The notes under the pieces were generated by a model. It searched no databases. It was given only the letters and a program-made list of their open reading frames with translations, and had not been told where the DNA came from. A DNA stretch of 64,000 nt from JAENWD01 sp963837165 (GTDB lineage: Bacteria; Acidobacteriota; Vicinamibacteria; Vicinamibacterales; JAENWD01): NCBI GenBank assembly GCA_963837165.1, contig CAWIMD010000005.1, positions 186,001 to 250,000 of the forward strand, written 5' to 3'. A program made the translations under genes and the position numbers. Position 1 is the first letter of the stretch, and each line of letters begins with the position of its first letter. Shown piece after piece: positions 57,162 to 64,000 of this stretch.

Positions 57162-60100
57162 GTGCACACGAATTCACGCCTCGTGAGATGGCGTCGCACG
57201 GATCTGTCCTCCGTGCCGGCGTGTGGACAGGTCCCGCGGCGCTCTGTGCGACGCCTGGCAATCCTGTGTCTCGCGCTGGCCCTCCCGGCCGGGTGCGGGA
57301 AGCCGACGCCGGACACGTCACCTCGCCTCCTCACCACGATCCTCGACGTCCGCGCGCTGTCTTCCGAGATGGCGCGCCAGGGCTGGCCCGTGCACGTCCG
57401 TGGCGTGGTCACCTACGCCGACAGCGAATGGGGTCGCCTGTTCGTCCAGGATCGGGACAGCGCCCTCGCCATCGACATCAGCGGGAACCGTCAGGCCTAT
57501 GCCCTCGGGGAGGTCCTGGACGTCGCCGGGTGGACCGGGGTCTCCGACATCGCTCGCGTGCCCATGGTCGTCCGTCCCACCATCGCGCGCGTCGGGACCA
57601 CGTCGCTCGTGCCACCTCCTGTAGTACACCTGGCGGCCCTGAGCGCCACGACGTGTGACGGCCGCAGGATGCAGACCGCGGGTGTCGTGCAGGAGCAGTC
57701 GGTCTGGAACGGCTACCTGCGGCTTCGCCTCACCAGCGCGCAGCGCTCCGTGGAAGTGCGCGTGTTGGACTATCCCCTGATCGACATGACGAGCCTGGTC
57801 GGCGCCTCAATCCAGGCACGCGGCGTCTGTATGCCGGCCCCTGTGGCCGAGCCCAGAGTCGCGGACCTGCGCGTGATGGCGAGTGACTTGTCGGAACTTG
57901 GATTGCCCGACTCGTTGCGGGCCTCCCTGAGGCGCGGCGGCGCCAGCCTGCCCGTTTTGACTCGTGTGGACGCCATTCGGGACCTGTCGCGCGCCGAGGC
58001 GGGCCGGTTCTACCCCGTGCGTCTCACCGGTATCGCCACCTATATCGACCCCGCCTGGTCCATGTTGTTTCTCCAGGACGGAGCCAGTGGCATCTTCGTG
58101 GCCACGCGCGGCTCGCAGGGGGCGATTCGCGCGGGTGACCGGCTGGAGGTGACCGGCTGGACGGGCCCGGGCAACTTCGCGCCGGAGATTCTCCGCCCGT
58201 CGTTCCAGGTGCTCGGACCGTCCACGCTGCCTCCCGCACGGCCGGTACCGTACGACCGGCTGATGATGGGCGCCGAGGACAGCCAGTGGGTGTCGGTGCA
58301 AGGCATCGTCCGCGCGATGACGCGAACGGCGGACCAGCAGCTCGTGCTGGAGCTGATGTCCAGCGGCGCCAGGCTGACCGTCATGATTCCTCAGTATCAC
58401 GACGACCTGCCCATATCTCTGATCGACGCGGCCGTCAGGGTACAGGCCGTGTGCGGCAGCATCTTCAATCAGAGGGGCCAGATCATCGGGTTCCGCCTCT
58501 ATGCTCCCGCGCTCGCACAGGTGGTAGTGGAGTCGCCGGCGACGGGCGATCCGTTCTCGGCACCGCTGCGGTCCGTCCAGGGGCTCCTGCAGTTCGACCC
58601 CAACTCGGGCGCACCGAGTCGCGAACGTATTCGTGGCGTGGTCACGATGCACAGCGGAGACCTGCTGTTCGTCCGCGACGCGTCAGGGGGCAGCATCCAG
58701 GTCATCGAGACCCTGACCCACGAGCCGGTCAGGCCAGGCGATGAGATCGAGGTGTCGGGTTTTCCGTCCCTGGGCGACTACAACGCCGTGATGCGGGACT
58801 CCCTGGTACGGGCGGTGGGACGGGCCTCGCGTCCGGCGCCGGTGAGCATCACCGCAGAGGAGGCGCTGACCGGCGGCCACGACGCCGAGCTGGTTCGCCT
58901 CCGAGGACGGCTCCTCGATCGCCTCGACACAGGCAGCGAGCACATGCTGGTGCTGCAGGACGGCGCTCACATCTTCGATGCGGTCTGGCAGACGGACGAT
59001 CGGGACGATTGGGGCCGGACCGCATCGTTCAGGCAAGGCAGCGTCATCGACGTCGTCGGCGTCTGCCTGGTCGGAATCGACGAGGCCTCGAGCGAGCGCG
59101 CGCCACGGGAATTCAAGATCCTCCTGCAGTCGCCGGACGACGTGTCGCTGGTGCGGGCGGCGCCCTGGTGGACGGTGACGGGATTGCTGACGGCGGTCGG
59201 CATTCTGGTGGCCGTGGTGCTCGGGTCGATGGCCTGGGTGGTGGTGCTGCGCATTCGCGTGCGCAGGCAGACGGAGAAACTGCGGGAAGCCAAAGAGGCA
59301 GCCGAGACGGCCAACCGGGCCAAGAGCGAGTTCCTGGCCAACATGAGCCACGAAATCCGCACGCCGATGAACGGCGTGCTGGGGATGGTGGAACTGGCCC
59401 TCGACACGGACCTGCAGCCCGATCAGCGCGGCTACCTGCGGAAGGCCAAGGGTTCGGCCGAGACACTGCTGCGCGTCATCAACGACATTCTCGATTATTC
59501 GAAGGTCGAGGCGGGCCGCCTGGAGCTGGAGGACTCGCCGTTCGACATCCGCGAGGCCCTGGGTGAGACCGTTCGCGCGCTCGGGCACCGCGCCCATCGC
59601 AAGCATCTCGAACTGGTGCTGCAGGTGGACCCGGAGACGCCGGACACGCTGGTCGGCGACCGCCTGCGGCTCGGCCAGGTGCTGATGAATCTGGTGGGCA
59701 ACGCCATCAAGTTCACGAATGCCGGTGAGATTGTCGTGCGCGCCAACGGCACGGCGACAGGCGACCGGTTCGAGCTCCACGTTGCGGTCTCGGACACCGG
59801 GCCCGGGATCCCGGCCGACAAGCAGGGGTTGATTTTTCAGGCGTTCAGCCAGGCGGACACGTCGACCGCGCGCCGGTTCGGCGGTACCGGCCTTGGCTTG
59901 AGCATCTCCGCGCAACTGGTGACGTTGATGGGCGGCCGCCTGAGCGTCGAGAGCGAGCCGGGCCACGGCGCGACCTTCTCCTTCACTGTGAATCTCAAAG
60001 TCCAGGAGGGGCAGTCGGAGGCGCCGCGGGCGCGTCACACCGACCTCGAGGGGCTTCCCGTCCTCGTCGTCGACGACAACCCGACGAATCTCGCGATTCT

Positions 60101-61229
60101 CCAGGAGATGCTGTCCCGCTGGCGCATGAGCCCCTCGGCCGTCTCCGACGGCTCCAGCGCTCTGGCCGCCCTGTCCTGTGCTCCCAACCCCTTCCCGCTC
60201 GTGCTGCTCGACGCGATGATGCCCGGCATGGACGGCTTCGCTCTGGCCCAGAGAATCAGGCAGGACCCCCGCCTCGTCGGCGCCACCATCATGATGCTGT
60301 CGTCGACCGATGCCCCTGGCGACGCGGAGCGGTGCCGCGCCCTCGGCATCGCGGCCTATCTCCAGAAACCGATCACGCAGTCCGAGCTGCTGGACGCGAT
60401 TGTGCTTGCGCTGGGGAAGACCGCCGCCGCGGCGGCGCCGCCGGCCAGTCGCGCCGAGAGCGCCGTCACGCTCCCGAAGGGCCTGGCGGTGCTGCTTGCC
60501 GAAGACAACGCCGTCAACCAGGAACTGGCCATCGCCATCCTGGAACGGCGCGGCTGTCGCGTCGTGCTGGCGAGAAACGGCAGCGAGGCCGTGGCTCTCT
60601 GGAGACAGGAGTCGTTCGACATCGTCCTGATGGACGTGCAGATGCCCGAGATGGACGGCCTCGCCGCAACGCGAGCCATCCGTCAGATCGAGGAGGCGCG
60701 CGGCGTTCACACGCCGATCGTGGCCCTGACGGCCCATGCACTGGAAGGCGACAAGGACCGCTGTCTCGCAGCCGGAATGGACGCGTACGTGAGCAAGCCA
60801 TTGCGCGTCGGCGAGCTCGTCCGCGTGATCGTGGACGTGCTGCCGCATACCGAGCCGACACGGACCGGCTGCGTGCCGCCCGAACTGGAAGCGTGCCTCG
60901 ACGCCGTCGGTGGTGACATGGCACTCCTGGAGCAGGTCGTGACGCTGTTTCTGGAACAGTGCCCGGTGCTGATGGCGCAGATCCAGAACGCGATACGTGC
61001 GAGCGACGGCGCCGCCGCGGCAGCTGCGGCCCACACGCTGGGGGGCTCTCTGGGCGCGCTCGCGGCCCGACAGGCCTGGGAGGCGGCAAAGCGCGTCGAA
61101 CAACTGGCCTCGCAGCGTGATCGCGCGGCGCTCGACGCTGCGGCACTCGTGCTCCAGCGGGAGATCGCCGAGACCGTTGGCAGGTTCGAGCGGTTCCAGG
61201 CCGCTGCCCGGCTGGCGCGCCCCGCCTGA
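57162..61229 (+). CDS. Hybrid sensor kinase with tandem OB-like repeats, two receivers and an HPt domain
   Basis: The 1355-residue protein begins with a lipoprotein-like or signal segment (LAILCLALALPAGCGK). It has an extracytoplasmic region of about 600 residues with recurring OB-fold-like units (VHVRGVVTYADSEWGRLFVQD, VRLTGIATYIDPAWSMLFLQD and IRGVVTMHSGDLLFVRD) and one membrane helix at about 673-695. HisKA (SHEIRTPMNG, H730) and HATPase (NLVGNAIKFTN, DTGPGIP, GTGLGLS) domains follow, then two receivers (LVVDDNPTN with LLDAMMPGMDG; LAEDNAVNQ with LMDVQMPEMDG) and an HPt domain (AAAHTLGGSLG, H1291). A full internal phosphorelay is therefore possible. The GTG at 57162 is the longest start; later ones are possible. 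Confidence 0.92.
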   Translation: MHTNSRLVRWRRTDLSSVPACGQVPRRSVRRLAILCLALALPAGCGKPTPDTSPRLLTTILDVRALSSEMARQGWPVHVRGVVTYADSEWGRLFVQDRDSALAIDISGNRQAYALGEVLDVAGWTGVSDIARVPMVVRPTIARVGTTSLVPPPVVHLAALSATTCDGRRMQTAGVVQEQSVWNGYLRLRLTSAQRSVEVRVLDYPLIDMTSLVGASIQARGVCMPAPVAEPRVADLRVMASDLSELGLPDSLRASLRRGGASLPVLTRVDAIRDLSRAEAGRFYPVRLTGIATYIDPAWSMLFLQDGASGIFVATRGSQGAIRAGDRLEVTGWTGPGNFAPEILRPSFQVLGPSTLPPARPVPYDRLMMGAEDSQWVSVQGIVRAMTRTADQQLVLELMSSGARLTVMIPQYHDDLPISLIDAAVRVQAVCGSIFNQRGQIIGFRLYAPALAQVVVESPATGDPFSAPLRSVQGLLQFDPNSGAPSRERIRGVVTMHSGDLLFVRDASGGSIQVIETLTHEPVRPGDEIEVSGFPSLGDYNAVMRDSLVRAVGRASRPAPVSITAEEALTGGHDAELVRLRGRLLDRLDTGSEHMLVLQDGAHIFDAVWQTDDRDDWGRTASFRQGSVIDVVGVCLVGIDEASSERAPREFKILLQSPDDVSLVRAAPWWTVTGLLTAVGILVAVVLGSMAWVVVLRIRVRRQTEKLREAKEAAETANRAKSEFLANMSHEIRTPMNGVLGMVELALDTDLQPDQRGYLRKAKGSAETLLRVINDILDYSKVEAGRLELEDSPFDIREALGETVRALGHRAHRKHLELVLQVDPETPDTLVGDRLRLGQVLMNLVGNAIKFTNAGEIVVRANGTATGDRFELHVAVSDTGPGIPADKQGLIFQAFSQADTSTARRFGGTGLGLSISAQLVTLMGGRLSVESEPGHGATFSFTVNLKVQEGQSEAPRARHTDLEGLPVLVVDDNPTNLAILQEMLSRWRMSPSAVSDGSSALAALSCAPNPFPLVLLDAMMPGMDGFALAQRIRQDPRLVGATIMMLSSTDAPGDAERCRALGIAAYLQKPITQSELLDAIVLALGKTAAAAAPPASRAESAVTLPKGLAVLLAEDNAVNQELAIAILERRGCRVVLARNGSEAVALWRQESFDIVLMDVQMPEMDGLAATRAIRQIEEARGVHTPIVALTAHALEGDKDRCLAAGMDAYVSKPLRVGELVRVIVDVLPHTEPTRTGCVPPELEACLDAVGGDMALLEQVVTLFLEQCPVLMAQIQNAIRASDGAAAAAAAHTLGGSLGALAARQAWEAAKRVEQLASQRDRAALDAAALVLQREIAETVGRFERFQAAARLARPA

Positions 61230-61273
61230 GTGCCCGCACCGATAATGCTCGCCCGGTCCGAGGCGGAGGCTCG

Positions 61274-61648
61274 CTAGTGTTTCGGGGGGACGACGGTCTG
61301 CAACACCTCGGACAGATGCTTCGGCGTCATCGTCGCCTTCGCCAGGACCTGGGTGGCACCTAACGACCACAGTTCGTCGGTGCGGCTGCCGGTGTAGGAA
61401 TTCGAGAAGACGATGACGGGCACGTGCATGAGGCCCGGGTCTGCCTTCAGACGGCGGAGCACCTCGAACCCGTCGATGACCGGCAACATCAGATCCAGCA
61501 CAATCACGTCCGGCGTCGTTGCTGCCGCAGCGGCCAGCGCCGCCTCACCGTCCTTGGCGGTGTCCACGGTGAACCCGGCCATGCTCAGACCGCTCCGATA
61601 GACGGCCACCACGACCGGGTTGTCGTCGACCAGCAGCACCCGAGTCAT
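61274..61648 (-). CDS. Stand-alone receiver domain protein
   Basis: The 124-residue CheY-like protein has the acidic pair in VLLVDDNPVV, the phosphoacceptor Asp in VIVLDLMLPVIDGFE and the Lys in QVLAKATMTPKHL. No output domain is present. It converges with the hybrid kinase and could take phosphate from its HPt domain, which is inference from position. An alternative start lies at 61660. The motif NSYTGSRTDELWSLGATQVL is close to receivers seen in acidobacterial phosphorelays. Confidence 0.88.
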   Translation of the reverse strand: MTRVLLVDDNPVVVAVYRSGLSMAGFTVDTAKDGEAALAAAAATTPDVIVLDLMLPVIDGFEVLRRLKADPGLMHVPVIVFSNSYTGSRTDELWSLGATQVLAKATMTPKHLSEVLQTVVPPKH

Positions 61649-61855
61649 CTGTAGGGCCATCCTCGTGCTTCGACCGATAGCTGTCAAGGTCGGTCGAGCG
61701 CGGGAGATCGGGATCCGTCCTGGCGCTCGGGGCGACCGGCGCCGCGGTCGTCCACCTCGTGGATGAGCCGGTCGGCCCGCCTCGCCGCCACGGTTGCGGC
61801 ATCGCTCGTTCCGGCCCGCCGGGCCTGCGCGGTGGCTGATACTATCGCCCTTCCT

Positions 61856-62818
61856 ATGAAAAGCCTGTGGCGGGTGGTCGTCTGGACGGGCGTGCTCGCC
61901 CTCTTGACGATGGTCTTCTTCATCGTCCGGTCCAACGTCAGGACGGCTGACTTCCAGAGCGCGGTTCGGGCGGGCGATGCCACGGAGGTCGCACGCCTTC
62001 TCGGAAAGCAGCCTGACCTGCTCAGCGATCACGTGATGCCGCAGGGGAGCCGCTCGACCACCGGCAAGATCCGGTGGCGCGGGCGCCGGCCGATGCACCT
62101 CCTGCTATCGGGCACGAGCGGCGATCCGGTCCTCACCGCCGACGCGATGCTCGCCGCCGGCCTGAATCTCGACGATCGCCTGAACGGCGAGTCGTACCTC
62201 CACGTAGCCGCCGAGGCCGGAGACCTGGCGCTGATGGCGTGGCTGCTCGACAAGGGCGTGGACGTCGACGTCCGCAACGGCTGCCAGCATCCGGAGGAGG
62301 CGCTCTGTTCCTCGGGCCGGTTTGCCGACTGGCCGCCCTTCGATCGGCAACGCGCCGGCGGCACCGTGTGCGCCGGCTGCGACCGGGAGGGGCAGACGCC
62401 GCTGCACGCGGCGCAGCGCTCGATGCGCGCCGACGAGGGGAGCCGCCTGTTGCTGGGACGCGGGGCCGACATCCAGGCCCGGGACGCCGCCGGCCGCACC
62501 GTGCTGCACGTCGCGGCGATGGAGGGGCGCACGAGCGACGAGGCGCGCCTGCTGTGCGGCTTCGGCGCCGACCCGGCTGTCCGTGACCGGAGTGGCAGGC
62601 TCGCGGCCGATCTGGCGCGCGAGGCCGAGGCGGCCAACTCCGTGGACCGCTATTCGCAGACCGGCCCCGGCGAGCTTGCCGGCTGGCTCGCTCCCGGCAG
62701 CGGCTGCGCCGCGCTCGCTGCCCGCGCCCATCCCGGCGCGCCAGTGCCAGACGCCGAGGTCGACGCGGCGTGGCGCACCTACGTCTGCACCCGCGACCCC
62801 AAATATTGCGCCGGGTAG
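61856..62818 (+). CDS. Membrane-anchored ankyrin-repeat protein
   Basis: The 320-residue protein has one N-terminal membrane anchor (residues 5-23, LWRVVVWTGVLALLTMVFFIV). Ankyrin repeats follow: FQSAVRAGDATEVARLLGKQPDLL, ESYLHVAAEAGDLALMAWLLDKGVDVDVRN, QTPLHAAQRSMRADEGSRLLLGRGADIQARD and RTVLHVAAMEGRTSDEARLLCGFGADPAVRD. Six cysteines (GCQHPEEALC, VCAGCD and a C-terminal pair) suggest disulfides or a metal in the periplasm. It is probably a protein-protein interaction module. A TACTAT element ends about ten bases before the ATG and no ribosome binding site is seen. Confidence 0.85.
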   Translation: MKSLWRVVVWTGVLALLTMVFFIVRSNVRTADFQSAVRAGDATEVARLLGKQPDLLSDHVMPQGSRSTTGKIRWRGRRPMHLLLSGTSGDPVLTADAMLAAGLNLDDRLNGESYLHVAAEAGDLALMAWLLDKGVDVDVRNGCQHPEEALCSSGRFADWPPFDRQRAGGTVCAGCDREGQTPLHAAQRSMRADEGSRLLLGRGADIQARDAAGRTVLHVAAMEGRTSDEARLLCGFGADPAVRDRSGRLAADLAREAEAANSVDRYSQTGPGELAGWLAPGSGCAALAARAHPGAPVPDAEVDAAWRTYVCTRDPKYCAG

Positions 62819-62837
62819 CCGGGGCCTCCCCGACAGT

Positions 62838-63380
62838 TCACGCGACGTTCCGGCCGGACGACGCGAGACGGCCGGCGTGGCCCTCCAGCGCCAGCAGGCG
62901 GGCCTTCGCCTCCAGGCCGCCGGCAAACCCCGTCAGGCCGCCGGACGACCCGACGACGCGGTGACACGGCGTCACGATCGACACCGGATTCCGCCCGCTG
63001 GCCGCGCCGATGGCCCGTGCCGCCGTCGGACGGCCGATCTGCCCGGCGATGTCGCCGTAGGAGCGCGTCTCGCCGAACGGAATCGCCCGCAGTGCGTCCC
63101 ACACCGCGCGCTGGAACGCCGTGCCAGAGACGTCGAGCGCCAGCGCGAACTCGGTGCGCCGGCCGGCGAAGTACTCCCGCAGCTGCCGCTCGGTCTCGAG
63201 GAGGACCGGATGGCGGTCCTCCTCGACGTCGAGGTGCACGGGCACACGGCCCGGGCGATCGTCCTCCCAGAGAATCGCGGCGAGCCCCTCGTCGCTGGCC
63301 ACCAGCGTCAGGCGGCCGACGGGAGAGGCCATCCGCTTGTAGACGTGGCGCGTGCGTGAATGCCGGGTGCGATTGGCCAT
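62838..63380 (-). CDS. ogt: Methylated-DNA--protein-cysteine methyltransferase
   Basis: The 180-residue protein is an O6-alkylguanine repair enzyme. It has the N-terminal domain (YKRMASPVGRLTLVASDEGLAAILWE) and the DNA-binding/active-site domain (TAFQRAVWDALRAIPFGETRSYGDIA). The acceptor motif is TPCHRV with C139, then GFAGGLEAKARLLALEG. It removes alkyl groups in one suicide step. GGAGGG precedes the ATG at 63380. It is divergent from the ada-type gene at 63528, with a long inverted repeat between the two. Confidence 0.94.
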   Translation of the reverse strand: MANRTRHSRTRHVYKRMASPVGRLTLVASDEGLAAILWEDDRPGRVPVHLDVEEDRHPVLLETERQLREYFAGRRTEFALALDVSGTAFQRAVWDALRAIPFGETRSYGDIAGQIGRPTAARAIGAASGRNPVSIVTPCHRVVGSSGGLTGFAGGLEAKARLLALEGHAGRLASSGRNVA

Positions 63381-63444
63381 GAGCCCTCCAGTGATGATGA
63401 CGGCCTGTGATCCGACCATAGCATCGGGGTCCCGTGCGGTCTGG

Positions 63445-63491
63445 CCATTTCCGGACATCTGGATCGACAATGATCTGGTGTCCGAAAATGG
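63445..63491. promoter_or_regulatory. Inverted repeat between ogt and the ada-type gene
   Basis: CCATTTCCGGACATC (63445-63459) and GGTGTCCGAAAATGG (63477-63491) are inverted copies matching at 13 of 15 positions, 17 bases apart. ATCTGG is also repeated directly at 63457 and 63473. The site lies 37 bp from the ada-type start and 65 bp from the ogt start, so one protein, possibly the Ada-type product itself, could control both repair genes. Confidence 0.55.
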
Positions 63492-63527
63492 CTGGCGCAG
63501 CGGTGCCGGCCGCGGTAACGTGGAGCC

Positions 63528-64000
63528 GTGCTCCAGGATCAGCGCGGTTTCTACGAAGCCCTCGTCTCCCGTGACGCGCGGTTCGACGGCGTGTTCTTCG
63601 TCGGCGTCACGTCGACCGGGATCTACTGCCGTCCTGTCTGCCGCGTGCGCACGCCGAAGGCGGCCAACTGCCGATTCTTCGGCTCGCCCCAGCAGGCCGA
63701 GCTGGCGGGATTCCGCCCCTGCCTGCGCTGCCGCCCCGAGCTGGCGCCCGGCAGCGCGCCGATGGACGACGCGCAGCGGATCGCACAGCTGATCGTGAAG
63801 CGCCTCGAGGACGGGCAGCTCGACGAGCAGGCGGGCCTCGAGGCCATCGCCGACCAGTTCGAGCTGAGCTCCCGGCAGATCCGCCGCATCATCCGCCGGG
63901 AGCTCGGCGTGCCGCCGATTCAGCTCCTGCTCACGCGCCGGCTGCTGCTGGCCAAGCAGCTGCTGACCGACACCCGGCTGCCGATCACCGACGTGGCGTT
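63528..64000 (+). CDS. Ada/AlkA-type alkylation repair protein, 5' part
   Basis: About 157 residues are visible before the window ends. An Ada zinc/methyl-acceptor domain comes first: GIYCRPVCRVRTPKAANCRFF and RPCLRCRPE, with C34, C38, C65 and C68 as zinc ligands, C34 being the usual methylphosphotriester acceptor. An AraC-type helix-turn-helix begins next (LEAIADQFELSSRQIRRIIRRELGVPPIQLLLTRRLLLAKQLL). The remainder is either the Ogt domain (Ada) or an AlkA glycosylase domain. A separate ogt gene next door makes the AlkA fusion more likely. The GTG at 63528 is the only start after an in-frame stop at 63516-63518. Confidence 0.9.
   Translation, partial: MLQDQRGFYEALVSRDARFDGVFFVGVTSTGIYCRPVCRVRTPKAANCRFFGSPQQAELAGFRPCLRCRPELAPGSAPMDDAQRIAQLIVKRLEDGQLDEQAGLEAIADQFELSSRQIRRIIRRELGVPPIQLLLTRRLLLAKQLLTDTRLPITDVA

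Noticed and set aside
58683..61370. Minus-strand open frame of 895 codons opposite the hybrid kinase
   Set aside because: Antisense of HisKA, HATPase and receiver motifs; composition is Arg/His/Gly rich.

Overview
The window is about 64 kb of very GC-rich bacterial chromosome. It has several features typical of Acidobacteriota, most likely the class Vicinamibacteria: a MacB/FtsX-type permease of the acidobacterial ADOP kind (42118-44511), a Ser/Thr kinase with a C-terminal TPR region (53170-55521), twin-arginine exported Gfo/Idh/MocA oxidoreductases, a ThuA-domain protein, and clusters of a short palindromic repeat with core GCAGGCCTGAAGGCCTGC in several gene borders. The taxonomic call is inference; there is no rRNA, ribosomal protein or other phylogenetic marker here.

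Layout. (1) 1-8305: a two-component cluster (PAS histidine kinase, two paralogous NarL-type regulators and a receiver-only protein) followed by an RND efflux adaptor and pump. The same 20-bp motif lies upstream of the RND operon and upstream of the gene leaving the left edge, in the same orientation to each gene. (2) 8463-11083: a hybrid kinase split into two frames and missing the phosphoacceptor helix. (3) 11146-18563: an NTF2-like/esterase fusion, NTF2-like proteins, a GlgA/GlgM-type glycosyltransferase, an M20 peptidase, a DUF3303 protein and a VAO-type flavoenzyme. (4) 18651-25848: DoxX, two Gfo/Idh/MocA proteins, a sulfatase, a Phd/VapC module and ApbE. (5) 25873-28897: a tightly overlapping three-gene glycosylation-type operon (discoidin-like protein, Agl23-like membrane protein, GT2). 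(6) 29039-33110: a frameshifted serine hydrolase, a class V aminotransferase and a decayed insertion sequence. (7) 33231-40001: GH97, a DUF6178 protein, a YjbR protein, a protein with a C-terminal LuxR-like helix-turn-helix, and a secreted protein with a GxEPxPF repeat.

(8) 40002-47946 is a decaying accessory region. It holds a frameshifted amidohydrolase fused to the antisense of a truncated copy of the 37913-38890 gene, the ADOP permease, HicAB, a second remnant of that same family carrying a roughly 94-bp internal inversion, a TPR remnant and a VapBC module. (9) 48160-56421: a GIY-YIG-like protein, a SEC-C protein, a convergent pair of hemicellulases (GH127 and GH10), the Ser/Thr kinase and the ThuA-domain protein. 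(10) 56529-64000: a DHFR/RibD-like reductase, a 1355-residue hybrid kinase with tandem OB-like sensor repeats, a receiver protein, an ankyrin protein, and divergent DNA alkylation repair genes (ogt and an ada/alkA-type gene cut by the right edge).

The genes look like a soil saprotroph's mix of polysaccharide use (GH97, GH127, GH10, sulfatase, Gfo/Idh/MocA), heavy signalling, efflux and stress genes, with three type II toxin-antitoxin modules. I see no CRISPR array, complete prophage, complete insertion sequence or complete tRNA. The strongest candidates for something undescribed are the shared operator-like motif of the first cluster, the palindromic repeat family with paired base changes, and the kinase that lost its H-box while its two halves stayed joined by a TGATG overlap.
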